Assembly (NCBI GenBank): GCA_037178975.1
Contig: JASJZH010000005.1
Span: forward strand, 3,658,001-3,722,000
DNA length: 64,000 nucleotides
Origin: Oscheius tipulae
Lineage: Eukaryota; Nematoda; Chromadorea; Rhabditida; Rhabditidae
Direction of reading: 5' to 3'
Below the pieces are notes generated by a model. That model was not told the DNA's origin. It made no database searches and saw nothing but the letters and a program-made list of their open reading frames with translations. Both the position numbers and the translations under genes were made by a program. Positions 21,833-32,948 of this stretch are shown in pieces (positions within the stretch are counted from its first letter, which is position 1; every line of letters starts with the position of its first letter).

Positions 21833-23425
21833 TTATTATTATTATTATTTATTGCAATTTATCTAGTCTTCGACTATTGCTGATCTGATGTTCTTCCATT
21901 CCTGATTGTTTTTTGTCCACCACGAATGTCCAGCCTCTGCACTTCATCGATCCATCGTAGGCGCTGTCTTCCAGGCTGTCTTCTGCTCTCGAGTGGGATC
22001 CATATCGTTTTTGACCATCTCAAGGCTTCCATCTTGGTGGTTTTCTCGGCCCAGAGGTGCTTCAAACAGAGTGCTTTTTTCCTCCACTCCATCAACTTTA
22101 TCCTATCTCGCACTCTCTCATTTGTCCATCTGTCTAGGGTGGAGATGCCAATCATCCTTCGTTCCATCCTTCTTTGACAGACCACAATGTAGTTCTTCTC
22201 TGCTTCTTTCAGGGTCCAGGTCTCAGCTCCGTATAATGCCACAGGACTGATGTATGACTCAAACAGCATCTTGCTTTTATGTGATCAGGCTCAGAACTCA
22301 TGGGAATCAAGCGGCAGGTTAGCAGATTCGCTACCTTGTCTTCTGACCTCATCGGAATCACTGAGTGGGATCGATATTTGTAATCCTAGGAAGACGAACT
22401 TGTTTACAAAGTTGAGATGGGATCCGTTGACCGTCAGGGGCGTTTTGTTTTGATTATCGGGCATCAGTGCCGTCTTTTTGGTGTTGACTTCGAGACCAAC
22501 CGTCCTCATCGCAGTCGTGAGCTTGTACATCATCCGTTCCATGCCTGGTCTGTTCCTGCAGAAAAGGACTATGTCTTTCGCATATCCTAGAATGGTCAGT
22601 TGTTGGCCATTGATTCGGATGCCTTACTCTTCCCATTCGATTTTGTTGATTGCATAGCTCTGTGTAGCTTGAAGAGCTTCGGACTGAGTACATCTCCTTG
22701 ACGTACTCCTCTTTCGACATCAACAGGAATTCGGGAGCCATTGATCAGGATTAATGTAGAACCCGACTCGTAGAGGCGTCGGAACGTCTTGATCAGAGTG
22801 GAGTTGATTCCCATCTCCGTCAGAGCGTTCCACGTCGACTGCCAGCTGATTGTATCGAAGGCTTTCTTAAAATCAATGAAGCCCAAACACAGTTTGAGGT
22901 TATGTTCAGTGCTCTTCTCAATGATCTGTTTGACAGACTACAGATTGTCCATCGTAGAATAGCCTTTCCGGTTTGTTTCCTTTCCGGTAAGCCCGTTTGC
23001 CATTCACCTGCTTGCTCGTCTAGGCATCGTTCCATTCGTCTCATAAGTACTCGAGTGAGTACTTTTGCACAGGATTGCAACAGGCAGATGGGTTTGAAGT
23101 TTGACGGATCGTCCGAATCACCTGATTTGTGGAGGAGTGTGACGATGGCCTCAGTCAATCCTATGGGTACAGTTCCTCCGTCCATGAGGTGATTCAGGAT
23201 GTTGCAGATTACTTGCCCGGCTTCATCTTTAACGTGGAAGAGCATCGATGGTGACGGTCCATCCGATCCAGACGCTCCAGATCTTCGGAGCTGAGTTATG
23301 ACATGTATGATTTCGTCTGGTTCAAAACGAGGTAGATCTTCAGAGTTTTTGGCGGCAGAGGGAGGAATTAGCTCTTGATCAGCGTAAAGTCCGTCAAAGA
23401 ACTTCTTGAACTTCTTTGCCATCTC
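21833..23425 (-). mobile_element. Non-LTR retrotransposon fragment (reverse transcriptase), 5'-truncated and frameshifted
   Basis: On the minus strand the 5' part at about 23420-22820 codes an RT start region (GASGSDGPSPSMLFHVKDEA, IVTLLHKSGDSDDPSNF). Then FIDFKKAFDTISW and RGVRQGDVLSPKLF follow in another frame. Downstream comes KTALMPDNQNKTPLTVNGSH, and finally the terminal LYGAETWTLKEAEK and QRRMERRMIGIS. Several frame changes show it is dead. The (AAT)n-like tail at 21833-21851 fits a 3' end by target-primed insertion. The endonuclease region is absent. It abuts the minus-strand K4 copy. Confidence 0.85.
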
Positions 23426-23824
23426 TCTCTGTGGACTTGGTATTCTTCAAACTTCGTCCCTATTTCTTAGGCTTTTCAATAACCAGAAAATCTACGCGGT
23501 CATCAACTGACCGGGATAGCTCAATACACCCGTGCATAGTATTCCTTGAATGAAGAATCATGACATCCTGCGCAAGATGGGCTGCCCAAACACGTCTTTC
23601 ATGCTCCGTATTATGAACCGGATAATCAAGTTCAACTGAAACTTCAGAGAGGTGGAGAGAAAAGCCGTACTCAAAAGCTAACGTACCTCTTTCGGATATG
23701 ATTGCCTTGAATTTGAACAGGTTTTTTATGCGCTTCGTCACTGCGCAAGAAACCAAAGTTTGTCAAGAGATTTCTATGTCTCAGCCGCATAGAAATGTAT
23801 TGTTTTTAGTTGCAAAGCAAAATA

Positions 23825-25415
23825 CACTGCGCGTCATAATTATGAGTCACCCCCCTAAATTTGCAGTATAGAGCGCACATCGCATTTTAGAGCTTCAGGA
23901 CCATTTCCAAACATTTTCTCGTGTCAAAAAACCCCTAGAACAAAAGTTTCAGACAAGTATCTCATTTCCTTGAACCTCCATCTTCGAAAATTCAAAAAAC
24001 GCCCGCGTCATAATTATGAGTTAGTTGAACTAAACACATTTTTTAAAGAGACAACAATTTATTTCGTGATGAAATAAAGTAACTAGTAATTAGTAGTGCC
24101 ATCACGGGCAGCAACAACATCTAACAATCGTCTAGGCATCGAATCTACGAGATTCTGGAGGGTAGACAGTGGAACACGACGCCAAGCGTCCAGGATGGCT
24201 CGCTTGAGGTCATCGACGTTGTTGTACTGACGGCAATCCTTGTATACATCTTGGACGATGATGCTCCAGAGATTTTCAATCGGATTCAGGTCCGGAGAGC
24301 AGGCTGGCCACGGAAGAACGTTGATTTGATGAGATTGGAGCCAGGTGGCAGTATGACGACTTGCATGAATCGAGGCATTATCGTGCTGAAACGTCCAGTT
24401 TCCACCTTGAGCATATAGGAATGGCAGTAGGTGATCTCTGAGCACGTCCTGGTAGCCGTTCGAGTTCATGCGACAAGTCACAAATGCTATCTCCAGCTTT
24501 CCAAAGCTGCTGAATCCGGCCCAAACCATTAGTGAACCGCCACCGAAGTTTCGTCGGGAAATGTAGCGAGGCTCCTTACGAAGATCTCTCCAATAATGAG
24601 AAATACCGTCAGGACCGTCGTAGTTGAACTTTTTTTCATCGCTAAAGATGACCTGAATTAGCTATGGAGGTGCACAAAACGAAAACTAACGTGGTTCCAG
24701 TTGCGACCGATGTTGCTTCGAGCAAAGTCGATTCGAGCAATCTTGTGACGATCCAGGAGACGAGGTGCGGGCTTCATTTTCTCTCTGCTGATGTTCCTGT
24801 TCCGTTTGACAGCTTTCAGGATCGTCGATTTTGAAACATCGGCTCCCAGTTCGGCACGAACATCATTCGCCGACATCGTGCTGTTCGATACAAGGCGGCC
24901 GATACGACTTTCGTCTCTTTTAGTGAGGATTCTTGGGCGTCCGGAGCTCTTCTTTCCTTCTGTGCAGCCTCTAACAACAAATCTTCGGATCGAGGTGATG
25001 GAGACGAGAGAGTGACGGCCAAGCAATCTCGCAATTTCAGAATTGTTCTTTCCGGCACGATGTAGAACTTCAGCTTGGGCTCTCTCTTCGGCAGAAAGAC
25101 GTTTTCCACTCGGCATGTCTTTGCAGTTTAACGGGGAAACCTTTCAGGATATCGAACAATATGTTTACGATTCGTTTCGAGTTTTTGCCTTACATGATTC
25201 TGTGCAAGATCCATACTAACTCATAATTATGACGCGGGCGTTTTTAGAATTTTCGAAGATGGAGGTTCAAGGAAATGAGATACTTGTCTGAAACTTTTGT
25301 TCTAGGGGTTTTTTGACATGAGAAAATGTTTGGAAATGGTCCTGAAGCTCTAAAATGCGATGTGCGCTCTATACTGCAAATTTAGGGGGGTGACTCATAA
25401 TTATGACGCGCAGTG
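23825..25415 (-). mobile_element. Intact-looking Tc1-like DNA transposon
   Basis: The element is 1,591 bp and flanked by TA duplications (23823-23824 and 25416-25417). Terminal inverted repeats are about 200 bp and nearly perfect, starting CACTGCGCGTCATAATTATG on both sides. It holds one transposase gene with no visible lesion. The insertion point lies in the psiK4-minus copy, close to where the plus copy has an intron donor. Confidence 0.93.
24083..25116 (-). CDS. Tc1-family DD34E transposase
   Basis: The enzyme would bind the terminal repeats and cut and paste the element at TA. It starts at 25116 (MPSGKRLSAEERAQAEVLHR). Two helix-turn-helix-like regions follow (NNSEIARLLGRH and TMSANDVRAELGADVSKSTI). 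One 45-bp intron splits NWNH from VIFSDEKKF. The catalytic triad is visible: Asp in IFSDEKKFNY, Asp in FQHDNASIHAS, and Glu in SPDLNPIENLW, the last two separated by 34 residues. It ends DGTTNY at 24083. The frame is intact, so the element may be autonomous. Confidence 0.92.
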
Positions 25416-25739
25416 TATCTAAAAATATGTCTTTGAAACGATTTGTAAGAAGATCATCTCTGAGAGCAGTGCGGGTAACATATCTGAACACTCAATCTAT
25501 CACTGTAGTGGTGCACATGTTAACAACCAGCTCAAGCAATTTAATATGGACCCTTTTACTGTCTCCTTGAGAAGTAAACTCTTCCGCCTGGTTCAATTGG
25601 TCCTGTGTTGAGAGATCGGATAAAAACGTGACAAGGAACAGGGCGAGGAGCAGGATTTCCGCCTAAAGTGTGCGAAACTCACATGTAACAAAACCACTCG
25701 CTAACGCACCTGGCGGAGCGACTGACACTGCCAGTGCTC

Positions 25740-25855
25740 GTTTTGTAACTTGAGCTGTCATGATTCGACTTGTTAAAGCTCATCTAGAATAAGGCTTGAC
25801 AGAAAAGGCTACAGAAACTGTGAAGTATTATCCTAGATTAAAGTTGACAGTGTGT
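25740..25855 (+). repeat. Dispersed repeat R, copy 3
   Basis: Contains AAGGCTTGACAGAAAAGGCT and GTGAAGTATTATCCTAGATT, homologous to the copies near 12045 and 20555. It overlaps the 3' side of psiK4-minus exon 1. Confidence 0.45.
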
Positions 25856-26099
25856 TGCACACGGATGCCTCTTGCAAATTGTAAAGGTAGGATATGACCA
25901 TAAGAAAGTCGAGGATTCGAATCTGGCACGGAAGGTTGAGATTCAAACCCGGGATCCTCTCGATTCGGACTATCATTTCTGGCCCTCTTGACTGGAACAC
26001 CTTGGTCGTGATTGAATCCAGCGTCCTCATCACCTGATGAAGACAACTTGAGAAGAAGTGGTAGTAGTTTGCCGAAAAAAGCGGCGGAACTTTACCCTT

Positions 26100-26385
26100 A
26101 ACTTTACTTCTCCCTCTTTGGAAGGTCCCATCTAAACTTATAAAGATATTGTGAAATGATTGCTCTAATACAGAGAGGGAAGAATGCAGAAAAAACGGCG
26201 GAGGAAGAGTGGGAGGAAGGCGTTACACAGGGCTTTAATTTCTCACTCACGGAAAAATAATAAAAGGGCGCGACTGATGAACAACACTTGATAGTGGTCC
26301 ATGAGTAGAAAAACATGCGCAGGAGGCAATTACGATAATAAGATCTTTTTAAACACTACAACTATATACGGTAGCATCAAGAGGG
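26100..26385 (-). repeat. Inverted copy of the K1 leader region
   Basis: Reverse complement of the block in front of K1 (13640-13942) and psiK1'' (30530-30794), including the GCCTCCTGCGCATGTTTTTC landmark. It lies directly upstream of psiK4-minus, so K1-class and K4-class genes may share a promoter type. Confidence 0.6.
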
Positions 26386-26564
26386 TTAGCACTCGTACCG
26401 AAAATTTAGGGAATGAAGAATGTGTAAGCCATTCAGACGAAAGTAGACGATTCTAGGGTGAAACTTGACGGCGAATCCATTAAACACACTTTGTTGAGTT
26501 ATGAGCCAAGCAGCTCAAGTTGCTAAGAGAACATTGGGACTCTATACCAGGAGCGTTGTGTGAC

Positions 26565-27205
26565 TGACTCCTTTCAAAACCAGTATTTATAACAGCTTTG
26601 AGAATTAGGGCAAAGTTAACTTGTAAAGATCGCTTGGGTTGTCTTCTGATTTATTGTGCTCTTATCTCAAACTCATTATTGACATCCCAAGAAAGGGAGT
26701 GATTTGTCCTAACATGCTATTGCTAGTATAAGCTTTGACGGAACTTGACTTGATTTGGAATTGTTAACAAACGCTCAGTAGAGTTTGTATGTCTTATTGG
26801 GTAGTGGCTACTGTCAACAAATTCGACAAACTCTGTTTCTCATATGATTGTGAAATGTAATTGACAAATGCCACTATTCTTTAGAAGGCTGACTCCTTTC
26901 AAAACCAATCGATATTACATCCTTGAGAGCTAGTTATAAGTTAACTGGTAAAGATATCTTGTCTTGTCTTCTTATTTATTGAGATGTCTCTTATATCAAA
27001 CTCATTATTGACATCCCAAGAAAGGGAGTCACTTGCCCTAACATGCTATTACTAACAATAAGCATTGAGAGAAATTGGCTTGACTTGGGATTGTTAATAA
27101 ACAATCAGTAGAGAAGGAAAAATGTAGGGACCTTTTAATGCCTTATCAGATAGTGGCTACTGTCAGCAATTTCGACAAACTGTTTTTCATGTATTGCGGT
27201 ATGTG
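26565..27205 (+). repeat. Tandem duplication of a non-coding unit of about 320 bp
   Basis: Two diverged units (about 26565-26885 and 26887-27205) each begin GACTCCTTTCAAAACCA and contain CTCATTATTGACATCCCAAG and GTGGCTACTGTCA. No coding frame is conserved between them. They lie between the divergent psiK4-minus and K3a genes. Confidence 0.75.
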
Positions 27206-27297
27206 ACTGTCACCTGTCACTATTTATTTGAATGAATTCTTCTCATCTCGCGAACACTATATAGTGGATCACACATTCAGATGCGAGAAGAGGTCTA

Positions 27298-28697
27298 ATG
27301 TGTTCTCCTCATCTTGATTCTACCTTCCTGTCCATGAACAATTTGAATGACCGAAAAGTGCCTCAATTAACCCCCAATCATCGCCGACAGCCAGGTAAAA
27401 AATCTTCCAGTTTTCAAACCTTCCGGTTCCAGAAAACATCAACTATCTGTTGCATTTCCACCAAACCGTCCCGGTCATCTACAGAGACAGTCTTCCAGTC
27501 AGACCAGAGAGTATATTGTTCTTTGCGACAAAACCAAAGTTTCGCTTCAGCTCTGGAAGTTGTCACACATACCATAGTTCCGAACATGAAGACCTCCAAC
27601 AAGACGGAACTTGGAAAGTTCGAGGTGCTTCAGACAGTAGAACACAATAAACAGGGCTACTACCTGCTTTGTAAGGACATGCGTCTACGAGGATCCTTTG
27701 GGTATTTTGTGTCTACTTCTACCATTACAAAAATCTCTTCAGACCCGTGTTGGTGAAGTACCTCGGTGTGAGTGCAGCTGTTGCGACCGAAATTCGTCTA
27801 GCGGAAGATAAGAAAAACTCAGAGAGGGAGATCACATTTGCAAAAAAAGTGAATCATTTCACTGCTTTGAAAGAGCTGTTGTTTCCAGCTCTTTCACGAG
27901 AACATCGTGAGAATTCTTGGCTTCATCTCATCGAATGGTTGCCCCGACAGCATCAATGCCATCATTATGGAGGGAGATTTCGACGGACCCCTCGAAGTTT
28001 GTAAGTTTTTTGACCGCTCTGAGTCATCAAAGTAATTCAGACGCTTCTCGCAAGCAGATCACGCTCCCACTGGTGAAAGCCTTTGCTCTGCAACTGGCTT
28101 CAGCACTGGAGTACTGTCATTCTCTGGACATCATGCACAGGGACGTCCGTGCCAGGAAGTAGACTTCTCAAGTTATTTTCCAATGCCACATTTAGCATTT
28201 ACGTCCAGGATAAAAAGAGAATCAAGCTTGGAAACTTTGGTTACGCTCGCGTTCGAGACAAGGACAATATCCATTCTTCAAAGTACGTTAAATGATCAAC
28301 AACTAAAATGAAAATCCGTGAAGTAAGGGAGAGGAGCTGTACTACCGAGCTCTGGAAATATTTTCTTGGAATGAGAAAACCAAGTATGGTCTCTCCGTCG
28401 ACGTGTACGGATTCGCTCTAGTTCTTTGGTCGATGCTACATGGTGGAAAGTGAGTGGCCAGTTTGCGTTCGGTATTCTTCTTCCAGGAAGCCTTACAAAG
28501 ATGATCCTGCATGCGAGAGGCTGGTGAGGAACGAGACCAGGTTCAAACAGCATTTGCAAGAGGGAAACAGACCCAGGATTGATGACAATGTTGACCAAGG
28601 GCTGATCAAGCTGATCGAGGAGTGTTGGATCAACGAAACCGAGTTTAACAAGAGGCCTTTGATGAGCAATGTCGTCCTAACTCTTCAGAATATGTGA
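27298..28697 (+). CDS. K3a: kinase-like gene lacking the first (pseudokinase) domain
   Basis: Homologous to the second half of K3b. The frame from 27298 or from the ATG at 27596 reads into LGKFEVLQTVEHNKQGYYLL, then beta-3 PVLVKYLGVS, IVRILGFIS, MHRDVRARN (HRD kept), and LGNFGYARV (DFG to NFG). SVDVYGFALVLWSML, KPYKDDPACERL and KRPLMSNVV follow, with a stop at 28695. At the APE position it reads YYRALEIF, so the Pro is lost. Introns and donors match K3b. No pseudokinase domain 1 is present; the N-terminal 100 codons are unrelated or degenerate and the start is uncertain. It is probably a truncated paralogue that may still make protein. Confidence 0.6.
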
Positions 28698-29085
28698 ATG
28701 TTCCCCCTTGTGGTACTTTCTATTGCAATGCCATAAACCTGTGAAATCTTTTCATCCGTTTTTTTGATTGGAGGTCTTAAAGCCGAACAAACACCGTTGT
28801 TGCATTTGAATTTCTATCTCCCTGCACTTCGTGAGTCACCAAGTGACGGTGGCTCTCTTCTATGAATCCCGTTTCAATACAGATATTGTCAGGTATGAGC
28901 AGACTTTTCCTCTCCAAACCAGTGGCCTACGTCAACTTTGAAAGTTATTGAGTGACCCGTTAACTGTAATTTCCGTTTCTTGTCTTACTTTGAGATCTAA
29001 ATCCCTACCTTGCCATAATACTGTTTTGGGAGATCAAACTCCTTGTGGATGTTCCTCCTATCGTTGCCATGTCCGCAACAACATT
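28698..29085. other. Copied 3' flank of K3
   Basis: Resembles 43192-43400 downstream of K3b (GGTACTTTCTATTGCAATGC, GAGTCACCAAGTGACGGTGG), which shows that the duplication extended past the stop. No gene is seen. Confidence 0.5.
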
Positions 29086-29089
29086 CTCA

Positions 29090-29400
29090 TAAGCTCCCGA
29101 GATAATCAGTACAGGATCTTTAGTAGACTATGGCTTCACAGCTGCTGTCTACAGCTTCGCCATGACACTTTAGTCTATGAGTCACGAAGGAAGGCCAGTG
29201 TAATGCACTTAAGAGATCAAGTGAGAACTTTTTTCAAGAGATTCAGAAAACCTTTGAAAGACGAGCTGGAAAGGAGTTTTAAAAAGTTCCGTGTCTATCG
29301 TTCTGAGCTGAGTTGCCCGATGCAAAAACTAATAATTTCTAAGTGTGAAGGATAACAGAGTGAACGTCGACCTACATTTACTGATATTGTGAGACTGTTG
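29090..29400 (+). pseudogene. psiK2 C-terminal fragment
   Basis: Matches the K2 APE-to-end region (GCTCCCGAGATAATCAGTAC, GTCTACAGCTTCGCCATGAC, CGACCTACATTTACTGATAT) but has an in-frame TAG after the Phe-Ala-Met-Thr-Leu position and other lesions. No upstream K2 exons accompany it. Confidence 0.75.
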
Positions 29401-29425
29401 CAACAACAAAAAAATTGTTTTTTAT

Positions 29426-29954
29426 ACAGCGTCAAAAATATAGGGACACCCCCTAGCAGACGCGCTTCACACTCTTAGACTTCGGGAGCTTTTTCATCGA
29501 TTTTCTTGTATGTGCTTGCAGAAGTACTCACGCCTGATTCCAGTCCAATAATATTACCGTTCTGGACTGGCCATCCTGCAGCCCCGACCTCAATCCAATG
29601 GAAAACTTGTGAGGGACCCTTGTACGCAATATCTGCAAGAATAGCCGCCAATTCCAAGCCCTTGACCAGTCTTCTTAGGATGATAACGTAAACTATAAGG
29701 AAAAACGATAAAAATGTGAAGGAAGAACGGAAAACACAAACAAAGGAAATCTAGAACATTTGAAGATGTCCCTATGTTTATGACGCGGGCGTTTTTCACT
29801 GACTGCGGTATCCCATTCGCATTTTTGAGCCTTTCTATCCGAAAAGATGGCTTTAAGGGTTTTAGAACACAAGAAAATCGATGAAATACTCCCGAAGTCT
29901 AAAAGTGTGAAGCGCGCGCGCAAGGGGGTGTCCCTATATTTTTGACGCGTACTG
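29426..29954 (+). mobile_element. Non-autonomous Tc1-like element with transposase relic
   Basis: Terminal inverted repeats CGTCAAAAATATAGGGACAC (left, 29430) and the matching right end (29915-29950) enclose 529 bp. The interior keeps the Tc1 motif DWPSCSPDLNPMENL at about 29560-29610, followed by stops. The ends resemble but differ from the intact Tc1-like element at 23825, so this is a second family. Confidence 0.8.
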
Positions 29955-30059
29955 TTGTCCCTATTCAGCGGAGGTAATGTTTTCGGCTTCCGAGGAGGAG
30001 GATGACTAAACAGCCATGAATGGAATTCTTTTACCAGGCTGGAGCATACTTTGTCTGAC

Positions 30060-30480
30060 TGTATCCTAATAAGATAAATATCATCGATAAAAGTTTCTAG
30101 CTTCTGGCCGACGAGAGTACCGATGGCGATGAGTACAGTTGGCCAAAATGGACTGATAGTCGCTGTTCCCTGTGCCTCAGCCAACTCTCCGATCTACGTT
30201 TGCAGGAAGAGAAACTTTCCCAGAGAAACATCAATCTCCCTCCCTGACTGGGGATGCAGATGCAAAGACGGATACTTTGATATATACAGCGCGCTGACTT
30301 CAGCCCAGAGGAGTCAAGTTGGAACCAACAGAGTATGATATACTTATTGATAAAATTATACATTTTCAACTCTGCCTACTTTCCCCAGTATATCTGAATA
30401 TAGTGGGAGGGGTTACATTGATTAGCGGCTATCGTTCTTATCAAAGCAAAACATTTTCCCCAATTTCTCGCCGCTTTTTT
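30060..30480 (+). pseudogene. Small Cys-rich gene, copy 3 (decayed)
   Basis: Homologous to 13046-13473. One conserved cysteine is replaced (RKRNFPRETS versus KKRHCPKETS), the frame near the start is shifted by a small deletion, and the hydrophobic second exon is shortened. It lies in front of the psiK1''-K2' block, as copy 1 lies in front of K1. Confidence 0.6.
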
Positions 30481-30529
30481 CGACAAAACTCGAAGTCGAC
30501 TCGTATTTTAAAATAGAGCTCAATCACAT

Positions 30530-30794
30530 AAGAAATGGCAAACCTCTTGATGCTACCGTATATAGTTGTAGTGTTTAAAAAGATCTTATTATCGTAATTG
30601 CCTCCTGCGCATGTTTTTCTACTCAAGGACCGCTATCAAGTGTTGTTCATCAGTCGCTTCCATAATTATTTTTTCGTGAGTGAGAAATTAAAGCTCTGTG
30701 TAACGCCTTCCTCCCACTCTTCCTCCGCCGTTTTTTCTGCATTCTTCCCTCTCTGTATTAGAGCAATCATTTCACAATATCTTTTTAAGTTTAG
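30530..30794 (+). repeat. Second copy of the K1 leader
   Basis: Matches 13640-13942, ending AAGTTTAG before what should be the start codon. The ATG itself is mutated to ATA in the adjoining gene copy. Confidence 0.65.
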
Positions 30795-32824
30795 ATAGGA
30801 CCTCCCAAAGAGGAAGAAGTAAAGCCAGGGGCGAGCAGCAAGAGAGCTTGCGTTAGTAACGACTCTGGCTACACTTCGCAGTCTTCCACCTCTAACAACG
30901 CGTCATCTTCTTCAAATCCTGCTGGTTAGTTTTGGTTTGATTAACTAACCAGAACTTTTAGAAGAAGAGGCTTCCGATTAATCAAAGCATGAGTTTAATG
31001 CCCTTGTCGATAAGCCAGAGTCTGGTACGTAACCAATTCATAATTTAGAAGTAGAAATTTACGCAAATGTAGATGTTGGTGTCGGTTGGTTAATCTTTGA
31101 TATATTGTTAATACGAACCATTTAGATGATTTTGACAATTCCTTGCGTGAAGTCATTCCCCATCACGGTTAGTCATGTTTTCTTACCTGACCAATCTAAA
31201 CAACAAAGAGGAACATTCATATGTTCCTCAAAACGCTGTGTTACGCAAAGAGCCTCAAGTGCCTTCAAACAGCCACGGTTTAGACGAAGAGTACAGGGTG
31301 TGCCAAATTTATAGCAACTGCGCGCGTCAAGACAATGCTGCCAATTATTTGGATTGTTTGAAGACACAATTTCTTCCCTGGGCTAAAAAGCATTTCAAGG
31401 AACGTAATTAGGCATTTCAACAAGATGGAGCACCTGCTCACAAGACTCGCGCTGTGCAAGATTGGTGCAAGAGCAACTTTCCGGATGTGATCGCCTTCAG
31501 CTAGTGGCCTCCAAGCTCATCGGACCTCAATCCAATGAACTTCTCAATTTGAAGCAGAAGACTGCAAAACAACACACAAGAACATCGATTTCTTGAAAGC
31601 AGCCCTTGAAAAAGCATGGAATGAACTAGTTGCCACCTATCTGGGCACCATCGTCAACGACTTCCCCAAGCAACTCAAAGCATCCCTCCATGTCGATGGA
31701 GAAAGATTCGAATCTTAGTGTTGATTTTTGTGCAAAAACAATTAATAAAGGGTTGTTGTATATTCGTTCGTCAAAAACTATTTTTAAGCGTTCGATACAG
31801 TGTTTTGCTGAGTTGCTATAATTTTGGCGCATCCTGTATGCTGTTCCTTGGAGTCCGCAGTCCCCCTGTTCTGTCGGTTGGTTCCAGTATATTGCACAAC
31901 CAATATCATATGTTTAGGCGGAAGGTTTCCTTCTCCTCCAGTTCATGAACGTGTACAACTTGATCATCTAGACGACGTGGAAGTCGGATTGCTTGATGTT
32001 ATCTCTGTTGAAGGGAATAGTAGACAAGACAGTACTGAAGAGCAAGGGTTGGTTTCAACTACATTGTAATTTACCTATAACCACTTAGATTTGCTGCCAG
32101 AACCGTTCTTGATGTCTCTGACGCTAGATTCAATGCTGATGACTACAGCTACCTCTTCTACGTAAGACTCTTTTTCATCTAACCACTGAAAGTTTTACAG
32201 CTGCCCCATCCGCAAATTTTGAGAAACTATAATTTCCTGCGCCGCGGAACAGCCTCTCCACAGTCCAGAATTTCTTCTATCACATCAGAACACGTGACTA
32301 GGACTTTAGAGTACGGTTTAGAGAACTTTTTCTTCCCAAGGGTTCTGTTTAGAGTCTTCTTCAACGAAGGCGATGTGCTCAAGCTGCATCTTGTTCCTCA
32401 TCAACTGATCCCAATGGACATGTAAGTAAAATTTTTTCTGCTGTTTTTGTATATTTACAAGTGGCAAAGAAATGAGTTTTGAGCATGGGATGAGCTGGGG
32501 TCAAGAAAATATGAATACGGACATTTACAGTCGGTTTAAGAATCTCGACACAGCTGATGAAGTTCGGGACGGTCAACCTCCAAACGAGAAGAGTGACGTC
32601 TATTCTGCTGCCTCTGTAACATATCGTATACTCGAAGAGAGGTGAGAAAGAAATTTCTGACCAGTTGCGATATACTGATACAGAGGACCGCCTCTCGATA
32701 AGACGAGTCTTCATTCCATTTTGGTCTCAGCGGAAACAATCAACTTCTCACCCGATCTTGGGCTCCGCCAGAGGATCGTCCTACTGCTGAAGCATTGTTC
32801 AGTGCCGTCCTGTCGGAGCTGTGA
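30795..32824 (+). pseudogene. psiK1'': K1-class pseudokinase gene broken four ways
   Basis: The start codon reads ATA (GATAGGACCTCCC versus GATGGAACCTCCC in K1). The N-terminal exon still spells DSGYTSQSSTSNN. The second exon hits a TAA soon after EEEASD. A mariner-type element occupies 31294-31836 inside an exon. The exon carrying the catalytic-loop region is deleted, joining ACTTTAGAGTAC to the following intron. The C-lobe (NEKSDVYSAASVTYRILEE) and the stop at 32822 survive. The downstream spacer to K2' is 124 bp. Confidence 0.88.
31294..31836 (+). mobile_element. Mariner/Tc1-superfamily internally deleted element in a K1 exon
   Basis: The element is 543 bp, with ends CAGGGTGTGCCAAATTTATA and the inverted match at 31815-31836, flanked by TA on both sides (31292-31293, 31837-31838). 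Removing it restores the K1 exon reading GAAGAGTATGCTGTTCC. Inside are transposase relics: FQQDGAPAHKTRAVQDWCKS, and WPPSSSDLNPMNF preceded by a stop. Confidence 0.92.
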
Positions 32825-32948
32825 TACTCCTGCCTTTTGACATTTGACAAAAATATTCTAGTACTCTCTTCTCTTTTGAATTTCTCGTTTTAACGATATC
32901 TTACCTGTTTCTCTCAGGCGTTGCACTCAATCACATTCAGTTTAGATA
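32825..32948 (+). promoter_or_regulatory. Intercistronic spacer, psiK1'' to K2'
   Basis: A 124-bp spacer homologous to 15561-15661, with TTTTAACGATATCTTACCTG and CAGTTTAGATA before the K2' ATG at 32949. The retained AG suggests trans-splicing of the downstream gene. Confidence 0.5.

Larger units (their letters stand above)
23460..26046 (-). pseudogene. psiK4-minus: inverted K4-class pseudokinase copy broken by a Tc1-like element
   Basis: Read on the minus strand it starts at 26046 (MSSSGDEDAGFNHDQGVPVK), an acidic N-terminus like the plus-strand K4 copy. After the transposon at 23825-25415 come FKAIISERGTLAFEYG, LDYPVHNTEHERRVWAAHL and NTMHGCIELSR, the last being the catalytic-loop position. 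One donor is lost (GAGTACGGCTTTT versus GAGTACGGTAAGC in the plus copy). The C-lobe exons are missing; the retrotransposon fragment lies where they should be. This copy is clearly non-functional. Confidence 0.75.

Noticed and set aside
22902-23192. Plus-strand open frame within 21.8-23.4 kb as a host gene
   Set aside because: It is antisense to reverse-transcriptase motifs of a non-LTR element.
29475-29657. Minus-strand open frame in the element at 29.4-29.95 kb
   Set aside because: The plus strand holds a Tc1 transposase relic there; the opposite frame is its shadow.
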